Shown here: positions 33,520 through 41,611 of the stretch, in pieces
Position numbering within the stretch: position 1 is the stretch's first letter
How the letters are laid out: each line of letters begins with the position of its first letter
DNA from: VAXT01 sp963698015
GTDB taxonomy: Bacteria; Actinomycetota; Thermoleophilia; Gaiellales; Gaiellaceae
Reading direction: 5' to 3'
NCBI GenBank assembly: GCA_963698015.1
Contig: OY969109.1
Coordinates: forward strand, 310,001 to 374,000
Length of the DNA stretch: 64,000 nt
The notes under the pieces: model-generated
Seen by the model: the letters and a program-made list of their open reading frames with translations, nothing else
Database searches by the model: none
Told to the model about the DNA's origin: nothing
Position numbers and translations under genes: made by a program

Positions 33520-34716
33520 ATGAGGATCGCCTGCGTCGGCGGCGGACCGGCCGGCCTGTACCTCGCGATCCTGATGAAGGCGCGCGACCCGGAACACGAC
33601 CTGACGGTCTTCGAGCGGAACCCTCCGGGAGTCACATATGGATGGGGCGTGGTGTTCTGGGACGACCTCGTCGAGCAGTTCGAGGCCAGCGACCCGGCCA
33701 CCGCGAGCGAAATCCGCGAGAGCTCGTTCCGGTGGAACGGCCAGCTACTGGCTGTCGAGGAGCAAGAGCCGGTGCACATAGGTGGGCACGGCTACGGCAT
33801 CGGCCGCCAGCGGCTGCTCGATATCCTCGTCGAGCGTGCGAGAGACGTCGGCGTCCGAGTCGAGTTCGAGAGCGAGGTCGAGAGCGTAGGCGATCTGCGC
33901 GCCGACCTGGTCGTGGCCTCTGACGGCGTCAACAGCCCGATTCGGCAAGTCCGCCGGGAGCGGTTCCAGACCGACGTGGCCATCGGTTGGAACAAGTACA
34001 TCTGGCTCGGGACGAGTCGGGTCTTCGACGCCTTCACATTCGCGTTCGTGCACACGGATGCGGGCTGGATCTGGTGTCACGCCTATGGGTTCGACGGGGA
34101 CACGAGCACGTTCATCGCCGAGTGTTCGCCGGATACCTGGACCGGGCTCGGCTTCGACCGGCTCGGCGAGGCCGACACCATTCGGCGTCTGGAGCAGCTC
34201 TTCGAGCGGCACCTCCAGGGCCATGCCTTGCAGAGCAAGGCGCGCGCGCAGTGGCTCAACTTCACGACGGTCACAAACGCGAAATGGCACGCGGACAACA
34301 TCGTCCTGATGGGTGACGCCGCCCACACGACGCACTTCACGATCGGGTCGGGCACGAGGCTGGCGCTCCTGGATGCGATCTCGCTCGCAGGCTGCCTGAA
34401 GGACGAGCCGAGCGTCGCAGGCGCCCTCGACCGGTACGAACAGGAGCGGCAGAGTGCTCTGCTACACGCGCAAAGCGAGGCTCGGTTCAGCGCACAGTGG
34501 TTCGAGAACGTCTCGCGCTACATGGATCTGGAGCCGCCCCAGGTCTTCGCCTTGCTGATGGAGCGACGCTCTCCACTTCTGCCCCACATTCCGCCACGTG
34601 TGTATTGCGCACTCTCTCGGGCCACACAGCACAACCCCGCGCTGCGCACGCTTCGGAAGTGGGTCGCACCCGCGGTGAAGGGCGCTTACCGCCGAGCCGC
34701 TAGAGGTGAGACGTAG
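33520..34716 (+). CDS. FAD-dependent monooxygenase, salicylyl-CoA 5-hydroxylase/VioD-like
   Basis: A 398-residue flavoprotein. ATG 33520 gives MRIACVGGGPAGLYLAILMK, the FAD-binding Rossmann motif. VTYGWGVVFWDDL and the IGRQRLLDIL strand follow; the second FAD motif is MGDAAHTTHFTIGSGTRLAL. The pattern matches the N-terminal half of salicylyl-CoA 5-hydroxylases (SdgC) and VioD; the C-terminal flavin reductase half of SdgC is absent. Such enzymes hydroxylate aromatic substrates para to an existing group, which would feed gentisate-like or homogentisate-like routes. Codon use is less GC-biased than neighbours, hinting at transfer. It ends convergently with hmgA (17-base overlap). Confidence 0.8.
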   Translation: MRIACVGGGPAGLYLAILMKARDPEHDLTVFERNPPGVTYGWGVVFWDDLVEQFEASDPATASEIRESSFRWNGQLLAVEEQEPVHIGGHGYGIGRQRLLDILVERARDVGVRVEFESEVESVGDLRADLVVASDGVNSPIRQVRRERFQTDVAIGWNKYIWLGTSRVFDAFTFAFVHTDAGWIWCHAYGFDGDTSTFIAECSPDTWTGLGFDRLGEADTIRRLEQLFERHLQGHALQSKARAQWLNFTTVTNAKWHADNIVLMGDAAHTTHFTIGSGTRLALLDAISLAGCLKDEPSVAGALDRYEQERQSALLHAQSEARFSAQWFENVSRYMDLEPPQVFALLMERRSPLLPHIPPRVYCALSRATQHNPALRTLRKWVAPAVKGAYRRAARGET

Positions 34717-35905
34717 CCCCTGCCGGGTCCTGGTCGTACGTGTGCGTCGCGCCCGGCTCCTCGTACCACGAGTACGCGTACTTGCCGTCGTCGAGCTCCT
34801 GGGCGAGCTTCGAGAGCTTGAGCGGGTGGAACGTGTCGCACATCACCGCCAGCTCGTGCGTCTCCGTCGCCCCGATCGACTTCTCCGCGAGCCCCGGCTG
34901 GGGCCCGTGCGGGATGCCCGACGGGTGCAGCGTCACGGAGCCGATCTCGATCCCCTTCCGCGACGAGAACTGGCCGTCGACGTAATAGATCATCTCCTCG
35001 CTCTGCAGGTTCGAATGGTGGTACGGGATCGGGATCGCCAGCGGGTCGAAGTCGAGCTTGCGCGGGCAGAACGAGCAGATCACGAAGTTCGGGCCGGCAA
35101 AGGTCTGGTGCGACGGAGGCGGCATGTGGATCCGCCCCGTGATCGGCTCGAAGTCGTTGATGTTGAACGTCCACGGGTAGAGGTAGCCGTCCCAGCCCAC
35201 GACGTCGAACGGGTGGTAGTCGATGACGTAGTCCTGGTACCCGTCGCGCACGCGGATCTTGAGGTTGAACTCGCCCCGCTCGCGGTACGTCTTCAGCTCC
35301 GTGGGCGGGTGGATGTCGCGGTGGTAGAACGGCGCGTGCTCCATCAGCTGGCCGTACTCGTTCCGGTAGCGCTTCGGGATCTCGATCAGTCCGGGCGTCT
35401 CGAAGAGCAGGTAGCGCTGCGGGCCTGACGGCTCGAACCGGTACGTCGTCCCGCGCGGGATGACGACGTAGTCGCCTTCGCGGTACGGCACGTCGCCGAA
35501 GGTCGTGTGCAGCGTCCCGCTGCCCTCGTGGACGAAGTACACCTCGTCGCCCTCGCCGTTGCGGAAGAAGTAGGCCATCGACTCGCTCGGGCGGACGAGC
35601 GAGATCTCGACGTCGTTGTTCCACATCAGGAGCTTTCGCCCGGAGACCTCGTCGCCCTCGGGCTCGGTGCCGAAGGTCTTGAAGTGACGGTGCGCATGCG
35701 CGTCGGGCACCCACTCCTCGCGCTCGATCGGCTGGAACTCGCCGAGCTCCTTCACGCGGCAGGGCGAGATCAGGTGGTACAGGATCGACTCGTTGCCCGT
35801 GAAGCCCTCGAGGCCCATCACCTCCTCAGTGAGGAGAGTTCCGTTGTCCCGGAACTGGATGTGGCGCTTCCGCGGGACCTCGCCTCGGCTCTGGTAGGTC
35901 GGCAT
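34700..35905 (-). CDS. hmgA: Homogentisate 1,2-dioxygenase
   Basis: A 401-residue Fe(II) dioxygenase that opens the homogentisate ring to maleylacetoacetate. Diagnostic C-terminal metal region: YHHSNLQSEEMIYYVDGQF and VTLHPSGIPHGPQPG; N-terminal cupin part includes GDEVYFVHEGSGTLHTTFG. The ATG at 35905 lies 21 bases after the FAH stop, with no clear Shine-Dalgarno sequence. Confidence 0.95.
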   Translation of the reverse strand: MPTYQSRGEVPRKRHIQFRDNGTLLTEEVMGLEGFTGNESILYHLISPCRVKELGEFQPIEREEWVPDAHAHRHFKTFGTEPEGDEVSGRKLLMWNNDVEISLVRPSESMAYFFRNGEGDEVYFVHEGSGTLHTTFGDVPYREGDYVVIPRGTTYRFEPSGPQRYLLFETPGLIEIPKRYRNEYGQLMEHAPFYHRDIHPPTELKTYRERGEFNLKIRVRDGYQDYVIDYHPFDVVGWDGYLYPWTFNINDFEPITGRIHMPPPSHQTFAGPNFVICSFCPRKLDFDPLAIPIPYHHSNLQSEEMIYYVDGQFSSRKGIEIGSVTLHPSGIPHGPQPGLAEKSIGATETHELAVMCDTFHPLKLSKLAQELDDGKYAYSWYEEPGATHTYDQDPAGATSHL

Positions 35906-35926
35906 TACGGAGAAGGATAAAGAAGC

Positions 35927-36751
35927 CTAGGGCCCCTTCGGGCCGATCCGGTTCCGCAGCACGCCGATCCCCTCGATCTCGAGCTCGACAACGTCATCGG
36001 GCTGGAGCCAGCGCCCGTCGCCGTGCTCGAGGATGCAGCCCGTCCCGACCGTTCCGGAGCCGAGGACGTCCCCCGCCCGGAGCCGAGTGTTGCGCGCCGC
36101 ATGCGCGACGATCGCGTCCCACGAGTGGTGCATGTCGCCCATGTTCCCGCGCGAGCGCTCCTCGCCGTTGACGCGCGCGAGCATCTCGAGCCGCAAGTCG
36201 CCGAGCTCGTCGGGCGTGACGACGTACGGGCCGAGGCTCGTCGCGAAGTCTTTGCCCTTCGACGGGCCGAGGCCGATCTTCATCTCGGGGCGCTGGAGGT
36301 CGCGCGCGGACCAGTCGTTCATGATCGTGAACCCCCCGATCCGGCCGTCTTTGCCGATCACGACCGCCGCCTCGAGCTCGTAGTCGAGCTCGTTCGTCCC
36401 CTCGGGGTACGGGATCTCCGCCTCGGGGCCGTAGATCGCGGCCGGGTTCGTGAAGTAGAAGGCCGGGATCTCGTACCACTCCGGCACCATCTCCAGCCCC
36501 CGCAGGCCGCGCGCTGTCTTGACGTGCTGCTCGAAGGCGTAGAAGTCGCGGACTGCCGGTGGGTGGAGCACCGGCGGGCGCAGATCGACGTCGGCGAGCG
36601 CGTACTCGGCGTGCTCGCGCGCCTGGCCGCCCCCGGCGAAGAACGACTGGAGCGTCTGCGCGGCGAGCTGGACGACGCGGTCGCCGTCGACGCGCCCGGG
36701 CCAGCCTCTCTTGAGGTTGGCGCCCTTCGGGCTGAACATGCACAACTTCAT
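35927..36751 (-). CDS. Fumarylacetoacetate hydrolase family protein
   Basis: A 274-residue FAH-fold enzyme. Metal-binding acidic residues are in LDYELEAAVVIGKDG and TIMNDWSARDLQRPE; GSGTVGTGCILE is the C-terminal active-site strand. Context (hmgA, hppD) makes fumarylacetoacetate, or directly maleylacetoacetate, the likely substrate, yielding fumarate/maleate plus acetoacetate. It overlaps the CDF transporter stop by 4 bases. Confidence 0.9.
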   Translation of the reverse strand: MKLCMFSPKGANLKRGWPGRVDGDRVVQLAAQTLQSFFAGGGQAREHAEYALADVDLRPPVLHPPAVRDFYAFEQHVKTARGLRGLEMVPEWYEIPAFYFTNPAAIYGPEAEIPYPEGTNELDYELEAAVVIGKDGRIGGFTIMNDWSARDLQRPEMKIGLGPSKGKDFATSLGPYVVTPDELGDLRLEMLARVNGEERSRGNMGDMHHSWDAIVAHAARNTRLRAGDVLGSGTVGTGCILEHGDGRWLQPDDVVELEIEGIGVLRNRIGPKGP

Positions 36752-38106
36752 GGTTCGGTGTGCACGCTAACGTCGGCGAGCTCGGGGAGTGCGCGACGTA
36801 CGTCTTCCTCGACCTCACTCGCCAGTGCGTGCGCGTCGGCGAGCGTGACCTCCGGATCGAGGCCGAGCGTGAGGAACACGACCAGCCCGTCCTCGGTCTG
36901 CAGGAAGCGGACCTCGCGGGGAGCAGCCCCGGTTCGGCTCGCGACGATCCTCCTGATGCGCTCCGCATCCGCCTCGACATTCGCTCCCGCGGGGGCACGT
37001 CCGGCGGCCGGCTCGCGTAGCGGCTCGAGGTGCGTCTGCACGGAGACGACCTCGGGAACGGAATCGGAGATCGCTCGCTCGACCTGCGAGGCCACCTCGT
37101 GAGCCGTCTCGAGGGTCAGGTCCTGCGGCAGCTTGAGATGGAGGGCCACCTGGAGGCCGTCGTCGACCGAGACGACGCGGATGTTGTGCATCTCGCGGAC
37201 GCGCGGGACGGTGAGCGCGGCGGCGAGGATCCGCTCGCGGAGGGCGGCGTCTTCCGGCGCAGGCTCGACGTGGACGACGACGTCGCTCTCGGGCAAGGCG
37301 CTCTGCACGGCGGCCTCGACGGCATCTGCGGCGGCATGACCCTGACCGACGCCCGCATCCGGCGAGACGCCGATCACGACGTCCGCGAAGTGGCGCCCCG
37401 CGGCCTGGCGCATGCGCAGGCGCCGGAGCTGCACGCCCGGCTCCAACTGCTCGATCGCGGCGAGCGCGGCCCGCTCGGCGTCGGCCGGCACACGATCCAT
37501 GAGGACGTCGACATTGCCGCGCATGAGCCTGTAGGCCGCGATCAGGACCAGCGCCGCGACGAAGAGCGCCGCGACCGCGTCTCCCTCCAGCCAGCCGGCG
37601 CGGGCGAGCAGGAGCCCGAGCAGAACGGCAGTCGAGCCAACGAGGTCGCTGGCGAAGTGGAGCGCGTTCGAGGCGAGCGCGGGGCTGCGGTAGCGGCGCG
37701 AGACACGAAACGAGACCGTCGCCCGACTCGCGTCCACGGCGATCACGATCAGGACGACGACGAACACGTACCAGACGGGGTTCACGTTGGGCTCGGCCGC
37801 GCCGACGAGGACCGCGAGCGACCGGTACGAGATGTACAGGCTCGCGAGGACGAGGATCCCCGCCTCCGCGAGCGCCGCGAGGTGCTCCGCCTTGCCGTGC
37901 CCGTAGGGGTGACCGCTGTCAGCCGGGCGCCCGGAGACACCGACCGCGAACAGCGTCAGGAGCGCCGCGACGAGGTCGGTCCCGGAGTGGACTGCCTCCG
38001 AGACGAGGCCGAGGCTCCCGCTCGCGAGCCCGGTGGCGAGCTTCAGCGAGATGAGCACGCAGGCGGCGACGACCGAGATAAGCGCCGTACGCCGCTGCGG
38101 GCTCAT
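36748..38106 (-). CDS. Cation diffusion facilitator transporter with three C-terminal ferredoxin-like domains
   Basis: A 452-residue CDF-family metal/H+ antiporter. Six helices (about 8-205) carry the transport sites in SEAVHSGTDLVA and NALHFASDLVGS. The cytoplasmic part is about 240 residues instead of the usual 80-90. It contains three successive betaalphabeta units (about 205-285, 288-365, 375-452), each ending in an H-x-E-P-like strand (VVVHVEP, QTHLEP, SVHTEP). These look like a triplicated ZT-dimer domain. Exported metal may be Fe(II), Zn(II) or Mn(II). Coupling to the Fe-dependent homogentisate genes favours iron, which is inference. Confidence 0.85.
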   Translation of the reverse strand: MSPQRRTALISVVAACVLISLKLATGLASGSLGLVSEAVHSGTDLVAALLTLFAVGVSGRPADSGHPYGHGKAEHLAALAEAGILVLASLYISYRSLAVLVGAAEPNVNPVWYVFVVVLIVIAVDASRATVSFRVSRRYRSPALASNALHFASDLVGSTAVLLGLLLARAGWLEGDAVAALFVAALVLIAAYRLMRGNVDVLMDRVPADAERAALAAIEQLEPGVQLRRLRMRQAAGRHFADVVIGVSPDAGVGQGHAAADAVEAAVQSALPESDVVVHVEPAPEDAALRERILAAALTVPRVREMHNIRVVSVDDGLQVALHLKLPQDLTLETAHEVASQVERAISDSVPEVVSVQTHLEPLREPAAGRAPAGANVEADAERIRRIVASRTGAAPREVRFLQTEDGLVVFLTLGLDPEVTLADAHALASEVEEDVRRALPELADVSVHTEP

Positions 38107-38135
38107 CCCGCGAAGGCTACGGAGTCAGGACGGCG

Positions 38136-38264
38136 TCAGTACCAACGGCCTCTTCGGAAGCCACCGAACAGGAGGCCGAGAACGGCCAGGATGACTCCCC
38201 ACCAGAAGTGGCCGAAGATGATCAAGACGATTCCGACAATGACGAGGACTGCCCCTATGCCCAC
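38136..38264 (-). CDS. 42-residue two-helix membrane peptide
   Basis: From GTG 38264 the product reads GIGAVLVIVGIVLIIFG, then HFWWGVILAVLGLLFG and a basic end (GFRRGRWY). Shine-Dalgarno GAGGAG lies 7 bases upstream. Two short hydrophobic helices joined by HFWWG form a membrane hairpin. Similar tiny GIG-type membrane peptides are widespread in actinobacteria without known function. It lies between hppD and the CDF gene on the same strand and is shorter than most gene finders accept. Confidence 0.7.
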   Translation of the reverse strand: MGIGAVLVIVGIVLIIFGHFWWGVILAVLGLLFGGFRRGRWY

Positions 38265-38282
38265 TCGTGTCTCCTCTCCGGC

Positions 38283-39383
38283 TCAGAGATTGCCCCGCAG
38301 GGCCTGCTCGCGTTCGATCGCCTCGAACAATGCCTTGAAATTGCCTTCTCCAAACCCGCGCGAGCCGTGGCGCTCGATGATCTCGAAGAAGAGCGTCGGC
38401 CGATCCTGCGCGGTCTTCGTGAAGATCTGCAGCAGGTACCCCTCCTCGTCGCGGTCGGCGAGGATGCCCAGGCGACGAAGGTCGTCGTACTCCACGTCGA
38501 TCTCGCCGACGCGGTCCTCCAGGTCCTCGTAGTACGCGGTCGGGGTCTTGAGGAACCGCAGCCCGCGCTCTTCGAGCTCCTGCACCGAGCCCACGATGTC
38601 GTCCGTGGCCAGCGCCACGTGCTGCACTCCCGGCCCGCCGTAGAAATCGAGGTACTCCTCGATCTGGCTCTTCCGCTTGCCCTCGGCCGGCTCGTTGATC
38701 GGGAACTTGATCTTGCCCTCGCCGTCCATCATCACCTTCGACATCAGCGCCGAGTACTCGGTCGAGATCGCCTCGTCGGAGAAGTGGATCAGCTCGGTCA
38801 TCCCGAACGCCCGCTCGTAGAACTCGACCCAGTGCTCCATCCGGCCGAGCTCGACGTTTCCGACGACGTGGTCGATGTTCTGCAGACCGATGCCGGTCGC
38901 GGGCGCGCCGTTCTCGGTCGTCGACGTGTAGCCCGGGAGATACGGGCCTGCGTAGTCGTCGCGGTTGACGAACGTGTGGATGTTCTCGCCGTACGTCGCG
39001 ATCGCTGCGAGCTCGACGCGGCCGAAGTCGTCCTCCACCCAGTGCGGCTCGACGACGCTCCTGGCACCGCGCTGGACCGCCTGCCGGTACGCCTCGGTCG
39101 CGCTCGGCACCGCGAGCGCGACGTCCTTCACGCCGTCGCCGTGTGAGCACGCGAAGCGGGTGATCTCGCTGTCCGGGCGAAGGCCGCTCGTGAGCACGAG
39201 CCGGATGTCGTTCTGGTCGAGGACGTACGAAGCGCGGTCGCGCATGCCTGTCTCGGGCCCCGCGTAGGCGGTGTGCGTGAAGCCCAACGCGCGCTCGTAG
39301 AAGTACGCGGCCTGCTTCGCGTTGCCCACGTAGAGCTCGAGGTGGTCCCACCCCTTGATGGGCATGAAGTCGGTCGCGCTCAT
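38283..39383 (-). CDS. hppD: 4-hydroxyphenylpyruvate dioxygenase
   Basis: A 366-residue Fe(II) enzyme that converts 4-hydroxyphenylpyruvate to homogentisate. Two VOC-fold halves; metal ligands in IDHVVGNVELG (His), VQHVALATDD (His) and LFFEIIERHGSRGFG (Glu), with the C-terminal gating helix FKALFEAIEREQALRGNL. It heads the tyrosine-degradation run hppD, small peptide, CDF, FAH, hmgA on the minus strand. Confidence 0.96.
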   Translation of the reverse strand: MSATDFMPIKGWDHLELYVGNAKQAAYFYERALGFTHTAYAGPETGMRDRASYVLDQNDIRLVLTSGLRPDSEITRFACSHGDGVKDVALAVPSATEAYRQAVQRGARSVVEPHWVEDDFGRVELAAIATYGENIHTFVNRDDYAGPYLPGYTSTTENGAPATGIGLQNIDHVVGNVELGRMEHWVEFYERAFGMTELIHFSDEAISTEYSALMSKVMMDGEGKIKFPINEPAEGKRKSQIEEYLDFYGGPGVQHVALATDDIVGSVQELEERGLRFLKTPTAYYEDLEDRVGEIDVEYDDLRRLGILADRDEEGYLLQIFTKTAQDRPTLFFEIIERHGSRGFGEGNFKALFEAIEREQALRGNL

Positions 39384-39395
39384 CGCTGACTGATC

Positions 39396-40928
39396 TTAAC
39401 GCGCTCTTTGGGGCGCAACGCTCGGCGCGGCCGGCTCCGGTGTGGGCGTGTCGACCTCCTCGCGGAGCGGGACCTGCTTCAGCCACAGGGCCACGATCAC
39501 GAGCGTGACGAGGCAGAGCAGCGACGCCGCGAGGAACGCAGGCTGCAGCGCGTTCGCGAGCGACTCCCGCAGGTTCGGCGGCAGCCGGTGCACGGACCCG
39601 CGGTCGAGGTGCGATCCGGCGGGCAGTCCGTGGTTGACGATCACGCCCATCGCGGTGACGCCGAGCGTCGCTCCGATCGCGCGCGCGGACTGCGTCAATG
39701 CCGTCGCCGACCCCATGGCGCGCATCGGGACCTGGTTCTGGACCGCGACCACGAAGACCTGCATCATCATCCCGAGCCCGACGCCCGCGACGACCATGTA
39801 CGCGGCCGCCTGCGCGTTCGTCGTCGACGTGTCCATCCGAGAGAGCAGGAAGAGCCCGGTCGCGAGCACGACCGGCCCCACGAGCGCGTTCGGCCTGTAG
39901 TGACCGCTCCGGGAGATCCACTGGCCGGAAATCGCGCTGGCGACGACGGCCCCGAGCATGAACGGCGTGAGGACGACGCCCGACGAGGTGGCCGAGGTGC
40001 CGATCACTCCCTGGACGAACAGCGGGACGAACGCGATCGTTCCGACCATCGCCATCGCCGACAGGCCGACCGAGGCCACGCCCGCGGCGACGATCGGGTT
40101 GCGCAGGAACTCGAACGGCAGGATCGGCTCCTTCGCCCTCCGCTCGACGAACACGAATGCCGTCACCGAGACGAGCGCGATCGCGAACGCTCCGAGCACC
40201 TGTGTCGAGCCCCACGGATGCGTCTCGCCGCCCCAGACGAGCCCGAGCAGGAACGAGCTCGTCCCGATCGCGAGCAGCGTCGCCCCGAGCAGGTCGAGCG
40301 AGTGCTCGCGACGCTCCGTCCGCTTCGGGATCGCGATCGCGATCACGGTCAGGGCGGCCGCACCGACGGGCAGGTTGACGTAGAACACCCAGCGCCAGGT
40401 CGTGTGGTCGACGATCAGGCCGCCGAGCGCGGGGCCGATGATCGAGCCGGCGGCGAACGTCGCGCCGATCAGGCCCTGGTAGCGACCGCGATCGCGCGGC
40501 GGGACGATGACGCCCACGGTCGCGATCGCGAGGGCGAACAAGCCCCCGGCCCCCGTCCCCTGCACGGCGCGGGCGGCGACGAGCTGGCCCATGCTCTGCG
40601 AGAGCCCGCAGAGCACGGAGCCGAGGAGGAAGATCGAGATCGCGACGATGTACAGCAGCCGGCGTCCGTGGATGTCGCCGAGCTTCCCGTACAGCGGGAC
40701 GGTGACCGCCATCGCGAGCACGTAGGCGGTGATCACCCACGAGTAGCTCTCTAGGCCTCCGATGTCGGCGACGATGTGCGGCAGTGCGGTCGCGACGATC
40801 GTCTGGTCGAGCGCAGCGAGGAGCAGCGCGACCATGATCGCGCCGTAAATCGCCAGGACACGTCCGATCGTGAAGCGATATCCGGGCGGCTTCCGGGCGA
40901 GGCGAACACGTAACGAAGCCACGAACAC
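39396..40928 (-). CDS. DHA2-family (14-TM) MFS drug exporter
   Basis: A 510-residue EmrB/QacA-type proton antiporter. Helix 1 holds the DHA2 signature LDQTIVATALPHI, loop 2-3 has GKLGDIHGRRLLY (motif A), and GPALGGLIVDHTTWRWVF is motif C. About 14 helices. Start GTG 40928. It probably exports amphiphilic drugs or metabolites; no regulator is adjacent. Confidence 0.92.
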   Translation of the reverse strand: MFVASLRVRLARKPPGYRFTIGRVLAIYGAIMVALLLAALDQTIVATALPHIVADIGGLESYSWVITAYVLAMAVTVPLYGKLGDIHGRRLLYIVAISIFLLGSVLCGLSQSMGQLVAARAVQGTGAGGLFALAIATVGVIVPPRDRGRYQGLIGATFAAGSIIGPALGGLIVDHTTWRWVFYVNLPVGAAALTVIAIAIPKRTERREHSLDLLGATLLAIGTSSFLLGLVWGGETHPWGSTQVLGAFAIALVSVTAFVFVERRAKEPILPFEFLRNPIVAAGVASVGLSAMAMVGTIAFVPLFVQGVIGTSATSSGVVLTPFMLGAVVASAISGQWISRSGHYRPNALVGPVVLATGLFLLSRMDTSTTNAQAAAYMVVAGVGLGMMMQVFVVAVQNQVPMRAMGSATALTQSARAIGATLGVTAMGVIVNHGLPAGSHLDRGSVHRLPPNLRESLANALQPAFLAASLLCLVTLVIVALWLKQVPLREEVDTPTPEPAAPSVAPQRAR

Positions 40929-40933
40929 CCAGC

Positions 40934-41344
40934 CTAGCCGTCCCTCTCGAGCGTGCGGAGGAACTCCGCTGGCGTGAAGACCGGGAACATATCGGCGAGG
41001 CCTAGAAGGTGCTGATCGCCCGAGACGAGCACTGCTTGTTGGCTTTCCGCGAGGGCCACTAGGTAATCGTCAGCGGGGTCTGGCGAACGTTGCGGCGCGA
41101 CTTCGGGATCCACGGCAATCGTGGCTTGCTCCTTGATCAGGGCGACGAAGGCGCCCGACTCGTCTGAGTCGATGCGGCCAATGAACTTCGTCGAGTCAAG
41201 TGTCCGGCCGAGCTCACTCAGGAGATGAAGCGACGCGACCAACTCATATTCGCCGTCGATCCAGCGAGTAAGGACTTGTCCGGGAGTTCCACTTGGGGAC
41301 AGGAGCGCCGAAACGAGAACGTGCGCGTCAAGGACTGCGCGCAC
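40934..41344 (-). CDS. PIN-domain toxin of a VapBC-like pair
   Basis: A 136-residue PIN ribonuclease: VLDAHVLVSALLS (first Asp), SELGRTL (Glu), PDPADDYLVALAES (Asp pair) and VLVSGDQHLLGL (last Asp). Resembles the 'putative toxin-antitoxin system, PIN domain' family. GTG start follows the antitoxin TGA directly. AT-richer codon use than neighbours. Confidence 0.85.
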   Translation of the reverse strand: MRAVLDAHVLVSALLSPSGTPGQVLTRWIDGEYELVASLHLLSELGRTLDSTKFIGRIDSDESGAFVALIKEQATIAVDPEVAPQRSPDPADDYLVALAESQQAVLVSGDQHLLGLADMFPVFTPAEFLRTLERDG

Positions 41345-41578
41345 TCAGTCGCGCGCGGTGTTTCGCATTTCGTGTTGCGCTTCAACCGCCAGGGCGATCG
41401 CTTCGTCCTCGGGCATGTCGTTACGCGCCCAGATCCGCTCGAGGAGGTCGAAGCCGAGCTCACGGCGCAGCGCATCCTCGATCACCTCGCTGTCGCCCCT
41501 GCCCGTGCGCGCTGCGCGGACCTTGACCGCGCGGAGGACGTTCTCGTCGACGGTCAGCGTGGTGCGTACCTTCGGCAT
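41345..41578 (-). CDS. RHH antitoxin of the VapBC-like pair
   Basis: A 77-residue ribbon-helix-helix protein: MPKVRTTLTVDENVLRAVKV is the RHH strand-helix, and the C-terminal LERIWARNDMPEDEAIAL half likely wraps the toxin. ATG 41578 is 7 bases after TATGAT, so the transcript is leaderless from this codon; upstream ATGs at 41590 and 41587 lie inside the -10 and are rejected. Confidence 0.85.
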   Translation of the reverse strand: MPKVRTTLTVDENVLRAVKVRAARTGRGDSEVIEDALRRELGFDLLERIWARNDMPEDEAIALAVEAQHEMRNTARD

Positions 41579-41585
41579 AGCTCGC

Positions 41586-41603
41586 ATCATAGCATCATGA
41601 TGC
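41586..41603 (-). promoter_or_regulatory. Toxin-antitoxin promoter with palindromic operator
   Basis: A -10 box TATGAT (41591-41586, 5 of 6 consensus) is directly preceded by a perfect 12-bp palindrome GCATCATGATGC (41592-41603) inside the -35/-10 spacer. A further half-site GCATCAT overlaps the -10 (41584-41590). This is a textbook layout for autorepression by the RHH antitoxin. Binding is inferred. Confidence 0.65.
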
Positions 41604-41611
41604 GGCGATGC

